A stretch of DNA of 64,000 nt from Leeuwenhoekiella nanhaiensis (GCF_002744755.1 NZ_KZ319289.1:248001-312000); one strand, 5' to 3'. Counted from the stretch's first letter, positions 16,170 to 25,575 are shown. Made by a program: numbers and translations. Notes: generated from the letters alone by a model not told the origin.

Positions 16170-17537
16170 ATGATTGATACGGCTTTGGTTACCAAATACA
16201 ACGTCCCCGGCCCGCGCTATACCAGTTATCGCACGGTGCCCTATTGGGACCGGGAGCAATTCAGCCTGGCTTTGTGGAAAGAGACGCTGAAGCACAGTTT
16301 TAAAGCGAGTAACAGGACCGAAGGCATAAGTCTGTACATTCACCTGCCTTTTTGCGAGTCGATGTGCACCTTTTGCGGCTGTACCAAACGCATTACCAAA
16401 AATCACAGCGTAGAGACTCCGTATATCAACGCGCTGCTAAAAGAACTTGCCCTGTACCGGTCGTTTTTAGGGGAGCGACCGGTCATACAGCAGGTGCACT
16501 TAGGTGGGGGCACCCCCACCTTTTTTACCGAACACAACCTTAGATTGCTTATCGACGGGATTTTTAAGGTTGCAGACCGCGCGCCGGATTGTGAGATGAG
16601 CTTTGAGGGTCATCCCAACAATACCACGCTGGCACACCTCGAGACCCTGGCGGCCTTGGGTTTTAAACGCGTTTGCTATGGCGTGCAGGATTATAACGAG
16701 ACCGTACAAAAGGCCATCAATCGCATTCAGCCGTTTGCGAATGTGGAGCAGGCAACCGCGCAGGCACGCCGGGCGGGCTATACTTCGGTGGGGCACGATA
16801 TCATTTTTGGACTACCCTTTCAAACGCTTGATCACGTAAAGCATACCATAGAGAAGACCATTCAGTTGTTTCCAGACCGTATCGCTTTTTACAGCTATGC
16901 GCACGTACCCTGGATTAAAGGGAATGGCCAGCGGGGCTATGATGAGGCCAACCTGCCCACCCCCGAAGCTAAGCGGGAGCAGTACGAGACCGGCAAGCGC
17001 TTATTGCTGGAAGCCGGTTATGTGGAGATTGGGATGGATCATTTTGCCTTACCCACAGACGATTTGTATTTCGCCCAGTCAGAAGGGCGTCTGCACCGCA
17101 ATTTTATGGGGTATAATGCTTCGAAAACTAAAGTGATGCTGGGGTTGGGCGTATCGGCCATCAGCGACAGCTGGTACAGTTTTGCCCAAAACGTCAAAGG
17201 TCTGAACGAATACTATCACCTGCTTGAAAACAATATATTGCCCGTTTACCGTGGGCATATTCTAACCGAAGAAGATCTGGTGATCCGTAAGCATATTCTC
17301 AACCTGATGTGTCGTTTTGAAACCCGCTGGGATGCACCCGAACTTTGTTTCGATGGTCTGGCCGAAACCCTCATTCGTCTTGGCGAACTCGAAGCAGACG
17401 GTCTGCTCGAATTTAGACTGAATGGCCTGCGCGTCACCGAAAAGGGAAAAGCCTTTGTACGCAACATCTGCCTGGCTTTTGACCTGCGCCTGCAACGCAA
17501 CAAACCCGAAACCAAACTTTTTTCTATGACTGTTTAA
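16170..17537 (+). CDS. hemN: oxygen-independent coproporphyrinogen III oxidase
   Basis: A radical SAM enzyme of haem synthesis that decarboxylates coproporphyrinogen III to protoporphyrinogen IX without oxygen. The cluster motif is Cys62-x3-Cys66-x2-Cys69 followed by Gly-Cys (CESMCTFCGC), which distinguishes true HemN from HemW-like proteins. The N-terminus VPGPRYTSYRTVP, the SAM motif LGGGTPTF and the C-terminal HemN domain with GRLHRNFMGY are all present. The 455-residue length is standard. An FNR box lies just upstream, fitting induction under low oxygen, when the nearby cbb3 oxidase needs haem. A terminator follows directly. Confidence 0.95.
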   Translation: MIDTALVTKYNVPGPRYTSYRTVPYWDREQFSLALWKETLKHSFKASNRTEGISLYIHLPFCESMCTFCGCTKRITKNHSVETPYINALLKELALYRSFLGERPVIQQVHLGGGTPTFFTEHNLRLLIDGIFKVADRAPDCEMSFEGHPNNTTLAHLETLAALGFKRVCYGVQDYNETVQKAINRIQPFANVEQATAQARRAGYTSVGHDIIFGLPFQTLDHVKHTIEKTIQLFPDRIAFYSYAHVPWIKGNGQRGYDEANLPTPEAKREQYETGKRLLLEAGYVEIGMDHFALPTDDLYFAQSEGRLHRNFMGYNASKTKVMLGLGVSAISDSWYSFAQNVKGLNEYYHLLENNILPVYRGHILTEEDLVIRKHILNLMCRFETRWDAPELCFDGLAETLIRLGELEADGLLEFRLNGLRVTEKGKAFVRNICLAFDLRLQRNKPETKLFSMTV

Positions 17538-17563
17538 GGGTCCCTAGACTCAATTTAGTTGGT

Positions 17564-17608
17564 AACCCGCCTGAATGCTGATTTTTCAGCTTTTTTGGCG
17601 GGTTTTTT
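17564..17608 (+). terminator. intrinsic terminator after hemN
   Basis: AACCCGCC pairs with GGCGGGTT. A nested GCTGA/TCAGC hairpin lies inside, and a TTTTT run follows the outer stem. Confidence 0.8.
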
Positions 17609-17689
17609 CTTTCACTTCATGTTGCTAAATGATTTTTCATCTTATGAATCTCCTATCGTCGATTTGTATATTCGAGTTTGTTTAGAATG

Positions 17690-18015
17690 ATCTGTTCATT
17701 TTCTTTGCTTCTCCAAAGAAAACGAACCAAAAGAAAAGAGTACTAAAGAATAAGATTTCTGGTCCTAAAAAAATATTCGTTTAAGGTTGTGCCAGAGAAA
17801 AGCTAATTAAAACACCAGGACCGGCCTACAAAGATTTAGCGTAAAATTTGAAAATAGGGAGCGTTAAAAATTTTAGACTGTTTGAGCTAAACGTATTTTG
17901 ATTTTTAAGGAGAATAATCAAGCGAGTTTCTAAAATTTAGCGAGCGAATGATAAATTTAGATAAAGCTTTGTCAGTCTTGATCTTTTGGTTCTTTTGTAT
18001 CAAGACAAAAGAACA
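17690..18015 (-). repeat. modular intergenic repeat, inverted copy 5
   Basis: Read on the minus strand, it begins with TTCTTTTGTCTTGATACAAA. It continues through AAGCTTTATCTAAATTTATC and the same central segment as the copy at 14396 (TCAAAATACGTTTAGCTCAA), then a variant of the GGCC...TTAATTGGCTT block. It ends in TTTCTTTGGAGAAGCAAAGA. The shared centre links it to the copy at 14396 and not to the copy at 15085. Confidence 0.75.
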
Positions 18016-18129
18016 GGAAGTCTAATTGAATTTACGATTCCAATTCATAGGAGTGCTCTGTTCATTTTCTTTAGCTCGCTATCGCTTATTGGTTTTGGGG
18101 CTCGAATTATTTTCATTAGTAAAATGTTA

Positions 18130-18161
18130 CTTCGAGCGTGTCACACTGAGCGCAGTCGAAG
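18130..18161. repeat. REP-like palindrome
   Basis: CTTCGA at the left end pairs with TCGAAG at the right end around CACACTGAGCGCAG. The word TTCGACTGCGCTCAGTGTGA on the minus strand is of a kind often dispersed in Bacteroidota genomes; this is from memory and not checked. Confidence 0.5.
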
Positions 18162-18459
18162 TGCAGTCAAGAAAAGTAACATCGAGTGTTGGGAGAGGTC
18201 TAAGACTGAGAGCGGTATATTGAGAAGCCGCGGGGGTAAAGAAAATGAATAATAGATTCGCGCGATGCAATCGCGCGTGAACAATGTTGTATTTATCCCT
18301 ATAACACATTTACTTTAGGTTATCAAAACCATTTCATGTCCACTAGTACTTATTAATTAAAGTTATTAAATGCATTCCCAAACCAATTGTATAAGTATTT
18401 TTACAAACTCCCTGCTGTATTAGGACTAGGGATTATTTGATTAGGAGATACCACAAAAA

Positions 18460-19038
18460 ATGAAAAAAAGTTTCTTTTTATTTAGCTTCATTATATTCGG
18501 CTTTACAAGCCTTATCGCCCAGCAGGAGATAGGGTTTAAGGCGGGTTATACAAGATCTTCAGCCACAATCCCGAATGATAAATTTTATATCGGTGACTTA
18601 GGCGGAAGAGGGAACGATTGGTTTAAATGGAGTAGTGGTTTTCAAGCTGGAATATCTGCACATATGGATGTAGGGTCTGATTTTTTCAATATAGACCTTG
18701 CACCACAATATAGCATCTACGGTTTTGAAACTGAAGATTATAAAATTAGTTTGGATTATTTAGATCTTGATATTGGATTGTCAAATAGGATTAGTCGGAA
18801 TTCTGGTGAAGTATTTGGTAGTTTCGGTTTCACGCCTTCTTTATTGATAGCCTCAAAAAATATTTCTGATGCTAATGATTTTGACTTAAAAGTTTTCTTG
18901 CTAATTGGTTATCGAATTAGTGAATCAATTAGCTTATATGCACAGGGTCGTTTTGGAATTATAGAGTTAATACCTGAATCGGAAATAAATAATGTTCAAC
19001 TGAGTTTAAATCTTGAAGTTTCAATTTTTGAACTTTAA
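18460..19038 (+). CDS. outer-membrane beta-barrel protein (porin-family fold)
   Basis: A signal peptide (residues 1-20, ending LIAQQ) is followed by alternating amphipathic strands: EIGFKAGYTRSSA, KWSSGFQAGISAHM, NIDLAPQYSIYGF and SISLYAQGRFGIIEL. The 192 residues fit a small eight-stranded barrel of the OMP_b-brl_2/PorT-like kind common in this phylum. No ligand or catalytic motif is visible. Codon use is AT-richer than the cco genes downstream. It stands alone between repeat-rich DNA and the convergent SafE-like gene. Confidence 0.7.
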   Translation: MKKSFFLFSFIIFGFTSLIAQQEIGFKAGYTRSSATIPNDKFYIGDLGGRGNDWFKWSSGFQAGISAHMDVGSDFFNIDLAPQYSIYGFETEDYKISLDYLDLDIGLSNRISRNSGEVFGSFGFTPSLLIASKNISDANDFDLKVFLLIGYRISESISLYAQGRFGIIELIPESEINNVQLSLNLEVSIFEL

Positions 19039-19094
19039 GAACATTTTATACTACTGAAAATCATAGTTTCAAATTTGAAAATAGTTGAGTTGAG

Positions 19095-19131
19095 CTCCCT
19101 TCTCCGGCGGGAGAAGGGCAAGGGGATGAGG
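19095..19131 (+). repeat. REP-like palindromic unit
   Basis: Opposite-orientation copy of the unit at 12142-12178. It lies between two convergent genes, where its hairpin could act as a terminator. Confidence 0.75.
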
Positions 19132-19138
19132 CGATCTC

Positions 19139-19846
19139 TCAATGACAACTCTGCCGCGCCTCAACCTGCGCCACAGCAACCTTTTCTGAAGGAGAAACAT
19201 AAGGAATACCTAATCCCAAACCGCGAAGAATAAACAGACAACCCATCAAGATCACCAGTACGGGGATGAGTCTGGTGATTTGTTTTTTGGCTTTGCCTTT
19301 TATAAAATTTCCCAGATACAGGGCTGAAGTCATCAGGGGTACGGTGCCCAGACCAAAGAGCAGCATATACAGGCTGCCATGGAATGCGCCGCCGGTGCCC
19401 AAAGCTCCAAACACCGCCATATAGACGAGTCCGCAAGGGAGTAAACCGTTTAATAAACCCAGGGTAAAAAAAGTACTTTTGCGTTTGCTTTTGAGCTGTT
19501 GACCCAACGCCGATTTGATACGTCCCACCAGTTTATACGCGGGTTTTGAAAGGTTGTAGTGGTTAAAAATACGGGTCGGGATAACCACTGCGGTGATCAT
19601 TAGGACACCTACCGCGATAGAAAGTTGCTGCTGTAAGCCAAAGAGGTTTAAACGTTCGCCCACAGCACCAAACAGAAAGCCGATGAGCGCATAGGTAAGC
19701 AGCCGCCCGCTGTGGTAGCTGAGTATTTGAAAGAACTTTTTCAGTGGATTCCCGTGATCTACCGGCATTAAAAATGCGATAGGCCCGCACATGCCCACGC
19801 AGTGCAAACTGCCCAAAAGTCCGAAAAGAAACGCCGTTACGATCAT
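19139..19846 (-). CDS. SafE/TauE-like (DsbD-type) membrane protein of the cco cluster
   Basis: Six or seven membrane segments with the two motifs of the UreH/DsbD-like branch: HCVGMCGP near residue 15 and NGLLPCGLVY near residue 135. Proteins of this kind are usually annotated sulfite exporter TauE/SafE family. In Bacteroidota cco clusters they occupy the last position, where a role in copper or thiol supply for oxidase assembly is likely. The C-terminus carries a Cys-His pair (RQSCH) that could bind metal. I start at ATG 19846; TTG 19852 would overlap the fixH stop codon. Confidence 0.8.
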   Translation of the reverse strand: MIVTAFLFGLLGSLHCVGMCGPIAFLMPVDHGNPLKKFFQILSYHSGRLLTYALIGFLFGAVGERLNLFGLQQQLSIAVGVLMITAVVIPTRIFNHYNLSKPAYKLVGRIKSALGQQLKSKRKSTFFTLGLLNGLLPCGLVYMAVFGALGTGGAFHGSLYMLLFGLGTVPLMTSALYLGNFIKGKAKKQITRLIPVLVILMGCLFILRGLGLGIPYVSPSEKVAVAQVEARQSCH

Positions 19847-19848
19847 AA

Positions 19849-20295
19849 TCAATAGGTTATTTCATCCTCAAAGCGGTAGTTTTTACCTTCGTATTCCCAG
19901 GTGATGGTAATGTTCCAGCGACCGCCAACCAGGCGTTTGTCAGGTATGAGCAAATTAGAAGATGACAGGCGTATAGGCATGTCAAAATCAAGTTGCCGGG
20001 CAGACGGTCTATACAGGAACACTGAGCCGGTAATGGCTTTAGGATCTAAATTTTCAGGAAATGCAATGAGGTAACCCGCTTCGGTTTTGGTACCGGTTAC
20101 CGGTGTTTCGAGCTGTTTGCTGTTTGCGGTGGCGTCTATGGCGCCCTGCAGGTTCATCTCGTGTTTGTAATAGTCTTCAATAACCAAATCGTAGCTGTAT
20201 TTCCGGTCTGTAGACATGGTGATCACAAAGTACAGGATAAAGCTCATAAAGCCTACCATCCCGATGACGAGTCCGGTTCCCCAATTGAATTTCAT
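19849..20295 (-). CDS. fixH: FixH/CcoH-like cbb3 oxidase assembly protein
   Basis: One N-terminal membrane segment (about residues 8-28) followed by a periplasmic beta-rich domain with YYKHEMNLQGAIDA near the start and RWNITITWEYEGK near the end, both typical of FixH. FixH/CcoH helps assemble or stabilise the cbb3 oxidase together with the CcoI copper pump and CcoG. The 148-residue length is usual. It sits between a 49-residue cysteine protein and the SafE-like protein in the same operon. Confidence 0.88.
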   Translation of the reverse strand: MKFNWGTGLVIGMVGFMSFILYFVITMSTDRKYSYDLVIEDYYKHEMNLQGAIDATANSKQLETPVTGTKTEAGYLIAFPENLDPKAITGSVFLYRPSARQLDFDMPIRLSSSNLLIPDKRLVGGRWNITITWEYEGKNYRFEDEITY

Positions 20296-20340
20296 AGTGG
20301 TGTGTTTTAATTTTTTAAATGAAAAGCTTCTCTGCAGGGA

Positions 20341-20490
20341 TCAGGAATACTTTTTAGCAAGCTCTTCCTGACTCAGGGCTTTTTTCTGTTTGTGCTCTTC
20401 CTTAAGCAGGCGTACCCTGCAGTTTTGATTCTGACCGGGTTTTCCGTTTTTACAGCCCAGGCAGCAGTTGTGTTTTTTTGTAGTTTCCAT
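20341..20490 (-). CDS. 49-residue cysteine-rich protein in the cco operon
   Basis: A short frame from ATG 20490 encodes 49 residues beginning METTKKHNCCLGCKNG. It has four cysteines (9, 10, 13, 24) and a basic, helix-prone C-terminal half (LLKEEHKQKKALSQEELA). It starts 7 bases after the ccoG stop and ends 45 bases before fixH, filling the only sizeable gap in the operon. The cysteine cluster could bind a metal such as copper or iron during oxidase assembly, but that is inference. I know no named family for it. Confidence 0.65.
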   Translation of the reverse strand: METTKKHNCCLGCKNGKPGQNQNCRVRLLKEEHKQKKALSQEELAKKYS

Positions 20491-20497
20491 AATTGTA

Positions 20498-21919
20498 TCA
20501 CTTATAGCTTCGGGGTCCCAAAAAGATGGTGCCGGTGGTCTCTATGAGCCGTTCACCGCTGTAAACCCCTATTTTTAGTTTTTCCTTTTCACCTTCCAGA
20601 TCAGCGCTTTTCACTTCTATAAAAAGTGTGCCTTCCGCAAGTCCCTGTGCCGGTACTTCAAGTCGTTCCTGCGACACCAGCTTAATACTTCCGCTATGCG
20701 AAATCAGCTCAAAATGTACGTCTTCAATTGTTCGTGTGGTTTTATTGATGAGCTTAAAGGTGTACACATTGCTGATGATGTCCTCGGCTTTGTGTTCATA
20801 GAGTTGACCCGGCAGGCGCAGCACGTTTGCTTCCACATCGTTGCGCAAAAAGAGCATCCCGCTTAGCACGCCAATGAGGATGATCAGTACGGCAGTATAG
20901 CCTTTAAGGCGGGGTGTAAACTGAAATTTGGTTTTCTTCTCGATGTTTTCTTCACTGGCATAGCGAATCAAATCCCTGGGCAGGTTTACCGCCTCCATCA
21001 TCTGGTTGCAGGCGTCAATACAGGCAGTGCAGTTTACACACTCAAGTTGGGTGCCGTTGCGGATGTCAATCCCGGTGGGGCACACATTTACGCACTGAAA
21101 GCAATCGATGCAATCTCCCTTACCGGTTGCCTCGCGGTCCTCAGTCTTTTTAAATTTGGCTCTGCCGGCTTCTTTCTCGCCACGTTTGTAATCGTAAGCC
21201 ACCACGATAGATTTGGTGTCGAGCAAAACGCCTTGTAACCTGCCGTAGGGACAAACGATGATACACACCTGCTCGCGAAACCACGCAAAAACAAAGTAAA
21301 ACACGCCGGTGAAAATGAGCAGCGAAATGAGGGTGCTTACGTGATTTGCAGGCCCGTCTATGATGTACTGCAGCAAACGCTCACTGCCTATGAGATAGGC
21401 CAGAAACACATTGGCAATGAGAAACGAGATCACAAAAAAGACTGACCATTTCAGTACCCGCTTTCGTATTTTCTCGGCATTCCAGGGCATGGTGTTCAGA
21501 CTTATTTGTTTCCCGCGGTCACCATCAATCCAGTATTCAATTCTGCGGAAGACCATCTCCATAAAAATGGTCTGGGGGCAAATCCACCCGCAAAAGATTC
21601 GGCCAAAAGCAACCGTAAACAGCACTACAAAGACCACCCCGATGATCATCATCATCACAAAGAGGTGAAAATCCTGCGGCCAGAACGGAAAACCGAAAAT
21701 GTTGAAACGACGCTCCAGCACATTAAACATCAGAAACTGGTTGCCGTTGATGTGTACAAACGGGGCACCGAATAAAAAGAGCAGCAGGGCATAGCTTACC
21801 AGTTTGCGGTACTCGTAGAGTTTGCCCACCGGTTTTTTGGGATACACCCACGCGCGTTTGCCCGCATCGTTGATGGTGCCTATGCTGTCCCTAAAATGTT
21901 CCTGATCCTGTGAAGCCAT
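20498..21919 (-). CDS. ccoG: cbb3 oxidase accessory protein CcoG (polyferredoxin)
   Basis: A membrane protein with about five membrane segments and a cytosolic ferredoxin domain. Two cluster motifs are seen, CIDCFQCVNVCP and CVNCTACIDAC (about residues 270-305). Upstream CGWICPQTIFMEMVFRRIE and CIIVCPYGRLQ complete the CcoG signature, and an Ig-like C-terminal domain follows the last membrane segment. CcoG is a cupric reductase that supplies Cu(I) for CuB insertion. The 473-residue length is standard. It lies 9 bases downstream of ccoP in the operon. Confidence 0.95.
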   Translation of the reverse strand: MASQDQEHFRDSIGTINDAGKRAWVYPKKPVGKLYEYRKLVSYALLLFLFGAPFVHINGNQFLMFNVLERRFNIFGFPFWPQDFHLFVMMMIIGVVFVVLFTVAFGRIFCGWICPQTIFMEMVFRRIEYWIDGDRGKQISLNTMPWNAEKIRKRVLKWSVFFVISFLIANVFLAYLIGSERLLQYIIDGPANHVSTLISLLIFTGVFYFVFAWFREQVCIIVCPYGRLQGVLLDTKSIVVAYDYKRGEKEAGRAKFKKTEDREATGKGDCIDCFQCVNVCPTGIDIRNGTQLECVNCTACIDACNQMMEAVNLPRDLIRYASEENIEKKTKFQFTPRLKGYTAVLIILIGVLSGMLFLRNDVEANVLRLPGQLYEHKAEDIISNVYTFKLINKTTRTIEDVHFELISHSGSIKLVSQERLEVPAQGLAEGTLFIEVKSADLEGEKEKLKIGVYSGERLIETTGTIFLGPRSYK

Positions 21920-21928
21920 GGGTTGTTT

Positions 21929-22912
21929 CTAATTTTCGTTGGTGATGACGTCATCGGTCACCGGTTCCTGTTCTAAAATCACCTCAATGCCGGTAGAATC
22001 CTGTTGTACCTGCACCGCTTCTACATGGGCATTTTCATCAATCCAAATTTCCCCTTCCGGTTCTTTGGCATCTGCCGGGTTGGTGCCGTGCAGGCTCAAT
22101 ACGTAGCTGGCGACCTGTGCAATTTCGCCGGGTTTCAGGTCGGTTTTCCAGGAGATCATGCCTTTCCCGGCGCGTCCTCCTTCGGCGATGGTGTGAAAGA
22201 CATTTTTGATACCACCACCCAGAATCCAATAGTCATCGGTGAGGTTGGGACCTATTCCGCCCGCGCCACCTGCTTTGTGACAAGCGATGCAATTACCGGT
22301 AAAAATCACTTCTCCCGCTTTGATATCAGCCGCATCGGTAAGCAGTTCTACCGTGTTTTCGTCTACTAAATCCTTGGCGGTTTTTTTGTATTCTTCCAGA
22401 TCCAGTTTAGCCTGCGCGACGGCTTCTTCATACTCGTCGATCTGGGTGTAGTCATTCAGCACTTCAAAGCGTATTAAATACACGGCGGCAAACAGAATAG
22501 TAGCGTAAAAACCATACACCCACCACGGCGGCAGACGGTTGTCGAGTTCTTTGATGCCGTCATAATTGTGATCCAGCAAGATTTCTTCTTCCTGCTCTAC
22601 AGGCTTTGCTTTCCAGAGTTTGCCATACAGACCTTTAAACCAGGACGCCATGCGTCTTTTTTTAGCTTCGACTTCAGCCCGGTACTGTTCCTGAGCTTCC
22701 GGTTTAAGGGTTTTAAAAAGGACGGCACGTAAGCTTTCAATACAAATCTCAAAAGCGATGTACATAAAGACGAGCACGGCATAGATGGCCCACAGCCAGT
22801 TTTGGGTGGTAAATACCGAAGCTTCGTTTTCGGGGGTGCCCACATAATTCAAAAAGAGGTAGGCGAAGCCGGCAAATGCTAAAATGCGTAGTATAGATGC
22901 GATACTTCTCAT
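21929..22912 (-). CDS. ccoP: cbb3 oxidase subunit III CcoP (monohaem)
   Basis: Membrane-bound cytochrome c subunit that passes electrons to the catalytic subunit. Two N-terminal hydrophobic segments (about 5-25 and 38-58) and a CcoP N-terminal segment around PPWWVYGFYATILFAAVYLI precede one cytochrome c domain. Only one CxxCH is present, Cys208-x2-Cys211-His212 (CIACH), with a methionine ligand likely in GKGMISW. Proteobacterial CcoP carries two haems; the single-haem form is usual in Bacteroidota. An acidic tail (about 295-327) is of unknown purpose. Its start overlaps the ccoQ stop codon by four bases. Confidence 0.92.
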   Translation of the reverse strand: MRSIASILRILAFAGFAYLFLNYVGTPENEASVFTTQNWLWAIYAVLVFMYIAFEICIESLRAVLFKTLKPEAQEQYRAEVEAKKRRMASWFKGLYGKLWKAKPVEQEEEILLDHNYDGIKELDNRLPPWWVYGFYATILFAAVYLIRFEVLNDYTQIDEYEEAVAQAKLDLEEYKKTAKDLVDENTVELLTDAADIKAGEVIFTGNCIACHKAGGAGGIGPNLTDDYWILGGGIKNVFHTIAEGGRAGKGMISWKTDLKPGEIAQVASYVLSLHGTNPADAKEPEGEIWIDENAHVEAVQVQQDSTGIEVILEQEPVTDDVITNEN

Positions 22913-23100
22913 GGCTGGTCTGATTTTAAAAGGTCTTCTTCAAGCGGAAGTGCACTCACTTCCTGTAAATACTTTTTCTTAGCGGTGATCACCCAGGCAA
23001 ACAGGGCAACAAAAAACACAAAGAAAATGAGCAGGGAGATGATGGGGTAGATGGCTACCCCGTCTATGTTTTCGAGATTTTGTTTAACAAACTTGAGCAT
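22909..23100 (-). CDS. ccoQ: CcoQ-like cbb3 oxidase subunit IV
   Basis: Sixty-three residues with one membrane segment (about 17-42, FFVFFVALFAWVITAKKKYL) and an acidic tail (LPLEEDLLKSDQP). Size, topology and position between ccoNO and ccoP identify it as the small CcoQ-type subunit, which stabilises the complex. Sequence conservation in this family is low, so the call leans on context. Confidence 0.82.
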   Translation of the reverse strand: MLKFVKQNLENIDGVAIYPIISLLIFFVFFVALFAWVITAKKKYLQEVSALPLEEDLLKSDQP

Positions 23101-23102
23101 GG

Positions 23103-25307
23103 TTATTCGGTTTTTGCGGTTGAATTTTCGGCACCGGTTTTAATTTGGATATCGGTTCCCAGGCGTTGCAGGTAGGCGATAAGCGCGACGATCTCGCGGT
23201 TGCGCATTTCGACAAAATCAGCTCCGTTTTGAGCGGCAGCTTTCTTATCAGCCTCATAGGTTTTGGCAAAATCGGGATCGGCATATAGATTCTTTTCGAT
23301 CTGTTCGCCCTGTTCGCTCATCCATTGCTGGGCGCGCTCAATATCTTCAACCGTATAGGGTACGCCCAGTTGCTTCATCGCTTTCATCTTGTCTTCGGTC
23401 TGTGACTTGTCGAGTTCGCTGCGTATCAACCAACTGTAAGACGGCATAATCGAACCGGCTGAGGTGCTCTGCGGATCATACATATGGTTGAGGTGCCAGT
23501 TGTCTGAATATTTTCCGCCTACGCGGAATAAATCGGGCCCCGTGCGCTTGCTTCCCCAGAGGAAGGGATGATCGTAGACATACTCGCCCGACTTGGAGTA
23601 CTCGCCATAGCGCTCTACCTCACTGCGGAAGGGTCTGATCATCTGCGAGTGGCAGCCTACACAACCTTCACGGATGTAGAGGTCACGGCCTTCAAGCTCG
23701 AGTGGGGTGTAGGGTTTTACCGTCGAAATCACGGGTACGTAATCGTCTACAAGAAGCGACGGAATTATCTGCACCATACCGCCAATCAAAATGGCGATGG
23801 TGGCGAAGATGGTGAGTTTTACCGGGCGACGCTCCAGCCAGGTATGATAGCCTTCTTTGGCCGTACGTTTGTTCGTTACTGGAGTAAGCGGTGCAGCTTC
23901 GGCGAGTTCATCGGTTACCTTGCTTCCGCTTCTTACAGTTTTAACGATGTTGTAGAGCATTACAAAGGCACCGGCGATATACAACGAACCACCTATGGCA
24001 CGCATCCAGTACATCGGGATGATTTCAGTCAGGGTCTCCAGAAAGTTTCCGTAGGTAAGGGTTCCGTCAGGATTGAATTGTTTCCACATCGACGCCTGTA
24101 CAAAACCTGCCACATACATAGGCAATGCGTACATAATGATTCCCAAAGTTCCCACCCAGAAGTGAACGTTGGCGAGTTTGGTAGACCAAAGCTGTGTTTT
24201 GAATAATCGCGGTACCAGCCAGTAGACCATCCCAAAAGTCAGGAAGCCGTTCCACGCCAGGGCGCCTACGTGTACGTGCGCGATGATCCAGTCGCTGAAA
24301 TGCGCGATGGCATTTACATTTTTAAGCGAAAGCATCGGCCCTTCAAAAGTGGCCATCCCGTAGCCGGTAATGGCAACTACCATAAATTTTAAAACCGGCT
24401 CGGTACGTACCTTATCCCAGGCGCCACGCAGGGTAAGCAGGCCGTTGATCATACCACCCCAGGACGGCGCGATCAGCATCACCGAAAAGGCAACCCCCAG
24501 GTTTTGCGCCCATCCGGGCAGTGCGGTGTACAGCAAGTGGTGCGGCCCTGCCCAGATGTAAATGAAAATCAGCGACCAGAAGTGTACGATGGAGAGTCGG
24601 TACGAGTAGATAGGCCGGTTTGCGGCTTTAGGAACGAAATAGTACATCAGGCCTAAAAACGGAGTAGTCAGGAAAAATGCCACAGCGTTGTGCCCGTACC
24701 ACCATTGTACCAGTGCATCCTGCACCCCGGCGTAAACCGAATAGCTTTTAAGGGCGCTGATAGGCAACTCAATACTGTTTACAATATGCAACACGGCCAC
24801 GGTTACAAAAGTGCCCAGGTAAAACCAAATAGCCACATAGAGATGGCGCTGTCTGCGTTTGAGGATAGTACCAATGAGGTTGGCCCCAAAAGCTACCCAA
24901 ACCAGCGCGATCATAATGTCTATAGGCCACTCGAGCTCGGCGTATTCTTTAGAGGTGGTGTAGCCCAGCGGCAGGGTGATGGCAGCAGCGACGATAATCG
25001 CCTGCCAGCCCCAGAAGTTGAAATTGCTCAGCCAGTCTTTCCACATACGGGCTTTAAGCAGGCGCTGTGACGAGTAATACACCCCGGCAAAAATGGCGTT
25101 CCCCACAAAGGCAAAGATTACGGCATTGGTGTGCAGCGGGCGCAGGCGGCCAAAGCTCAGCCAGGAAATACCGTCTGTTAGGTTGGGAAATAAAAACATA
25201 AAGGCCAGCAGCAAGCCCACGCTCATCCCGATGAGCCCCCAAAACAGGGTGGCGATGATAAACTTTCTTACGATTTTGTTGTCGTAATAAAACTGTTCTG
25301 TTTGCAT
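23103..25307 (-). CDS. ccoNO: fused cbb3 oxidase subunits I and II (CcoNO)
   Basis: Catalytic core of the high-affinity terminal oxidase. The N-terminal about 470 residues are Cco[13 protein letters not shown] gives the low-spin haem ligand, [11 protein letters not shown] and [10 protein letters not shown] hold the CuB histidines, and [15 protein letters not shown] holds the paired haem histidines. A linker and an extra membrane segment (about 490-520) lead into CcoO, a monohaem cytochrome c with Cys549-x2-Cys552-His553 ([13 protein letters not shown]). The 734-residue fusion is known from Bacteroidota. CcoS, encoded just upstream, helps insert the cofactors. Confidence 0.96.
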   Translation of the reverse strand: MQTEQFYYDNKIVRKFIIATLFWGLIGMSVGLLLAFMFLFPNLTDGISWLSFGRLRPLHTNAVIFAFVGNAIFAGVYYSSQRLLKARMWKDWLSNFNFWGWQAIIVAAAITLPLGYTTSKEYAELEWPIDIMIALVWVAFGANLIGTILKRRQRHLYVAIWFYLGTFVTVAVLHIVNSIELPISALKSYSVYAGVQDALVQWWYGHNAVAFFLTTPFLGLMYYFVPKAANRPIYSYRLSIVHFWSLIFIYIWAGPHHLLYTALPGWAQNLGVAFSVMLIAPSWGGMINGLLTLRGAWDKVRTEPVLKFMVVAITGYGMATFEGPMLSLKNVNAIAHFSDWIIAHVHVGALAWNGFLTFGMVYWLVPRLFKTQLWSTKLANVHFWVGTLGIIMYALPMYVAGFVQASMWKQFNPDGTLTYGNFLETLTEIIPMYWMRAIGGSLYIAGAFVMLYNIVKTVRSGSKVTDELAEAAPLTPVTNKRTAKEGYHTWLERRPVKLTIFATIAILIGGMVQIIPSLLVDDYVPVISTVKPYTPLELEGRDLYIREGCVGCHSQMIRPFRSEVERYGEYSKSGEYVYDHPFLWGSKRTGPDLFRVGGKYSDNWHLNHMYDPQSTSAGSIMPSYSWLIRSELDKSQTEDKMKAMKQLGVPYTVEDIERAQQWMSEQGEQIEKNLYADPDFAKTYEADKKAAAQNGADFVEMRNREIVALIAYLQRLGTDIQIKTGAENSTAKTE

Positions 25308-25309
25308 AA

Positions 25310-25525
25310 TTACTTCGATTTGCGATCTGAATGATTGGTAATAGATTGTTGGTTTTTCTCTGCGGAAGACCCTGTTTTTTTTACGAGTTCGTCTTCAAAC
25401 AGCATACGTACCGAAGGGGTATAGGTGTCATCGTACTGTCCCTTGCGCACCGAGAAAATAAAGGCCGCAAAGAAGACTAAAGCCACAACCACGCTTATCG
25501 CGAGAAGCATATAAATGATACTCAT
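25310..25525 (-). CDS. ccoS: cbb3 oxidase assembly protein CcoS
   Basis: A 71-residue single-pass membrane protein. The N-terminal membrane segment ([20 protein letters not shown]) is followed by [12 protein letters not shown], the conserved CcoS element, and a polar tail. CcoS is needed for insertion of haem and CuB into CcoN. It is two bases upstream of ccoNO and is the first gene behind the FNR-like site at 25576. Confidence 0.9.
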   Translation of the reverse strand: MSIIYMLLAISVVVALVFFAAFIFSVRKGQYDDTYTPSVRMLFEDELVKKTGSSAEKNQQSITNHSDRKSK

Positions 25526-25575
25526 ACCTACCTGAATTTGGTTGTAAAATTAGCCGGCTGTGTTTGCTTAAAAGA

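Larger units (their letters stand above)
17609..18459. other. gene-free repeat stretch
   Basis: No gene is supported. It holds an inverted copy of the modular repeat, a REP-like unit and a GC-rich palindrome (CGCGCGAT at 18259-18266 with ATCGCGCG at 18270-18277). About 180 AT-rich bases follow, before the beta-barrel gene. Confidence 0.6.

Noticed and set aside
17986-18309. Overlapping open frames on both strands after hemN
   Set aside because: They start in the repeat palindrome and cross a REP-like unit; composition is not protein-like.
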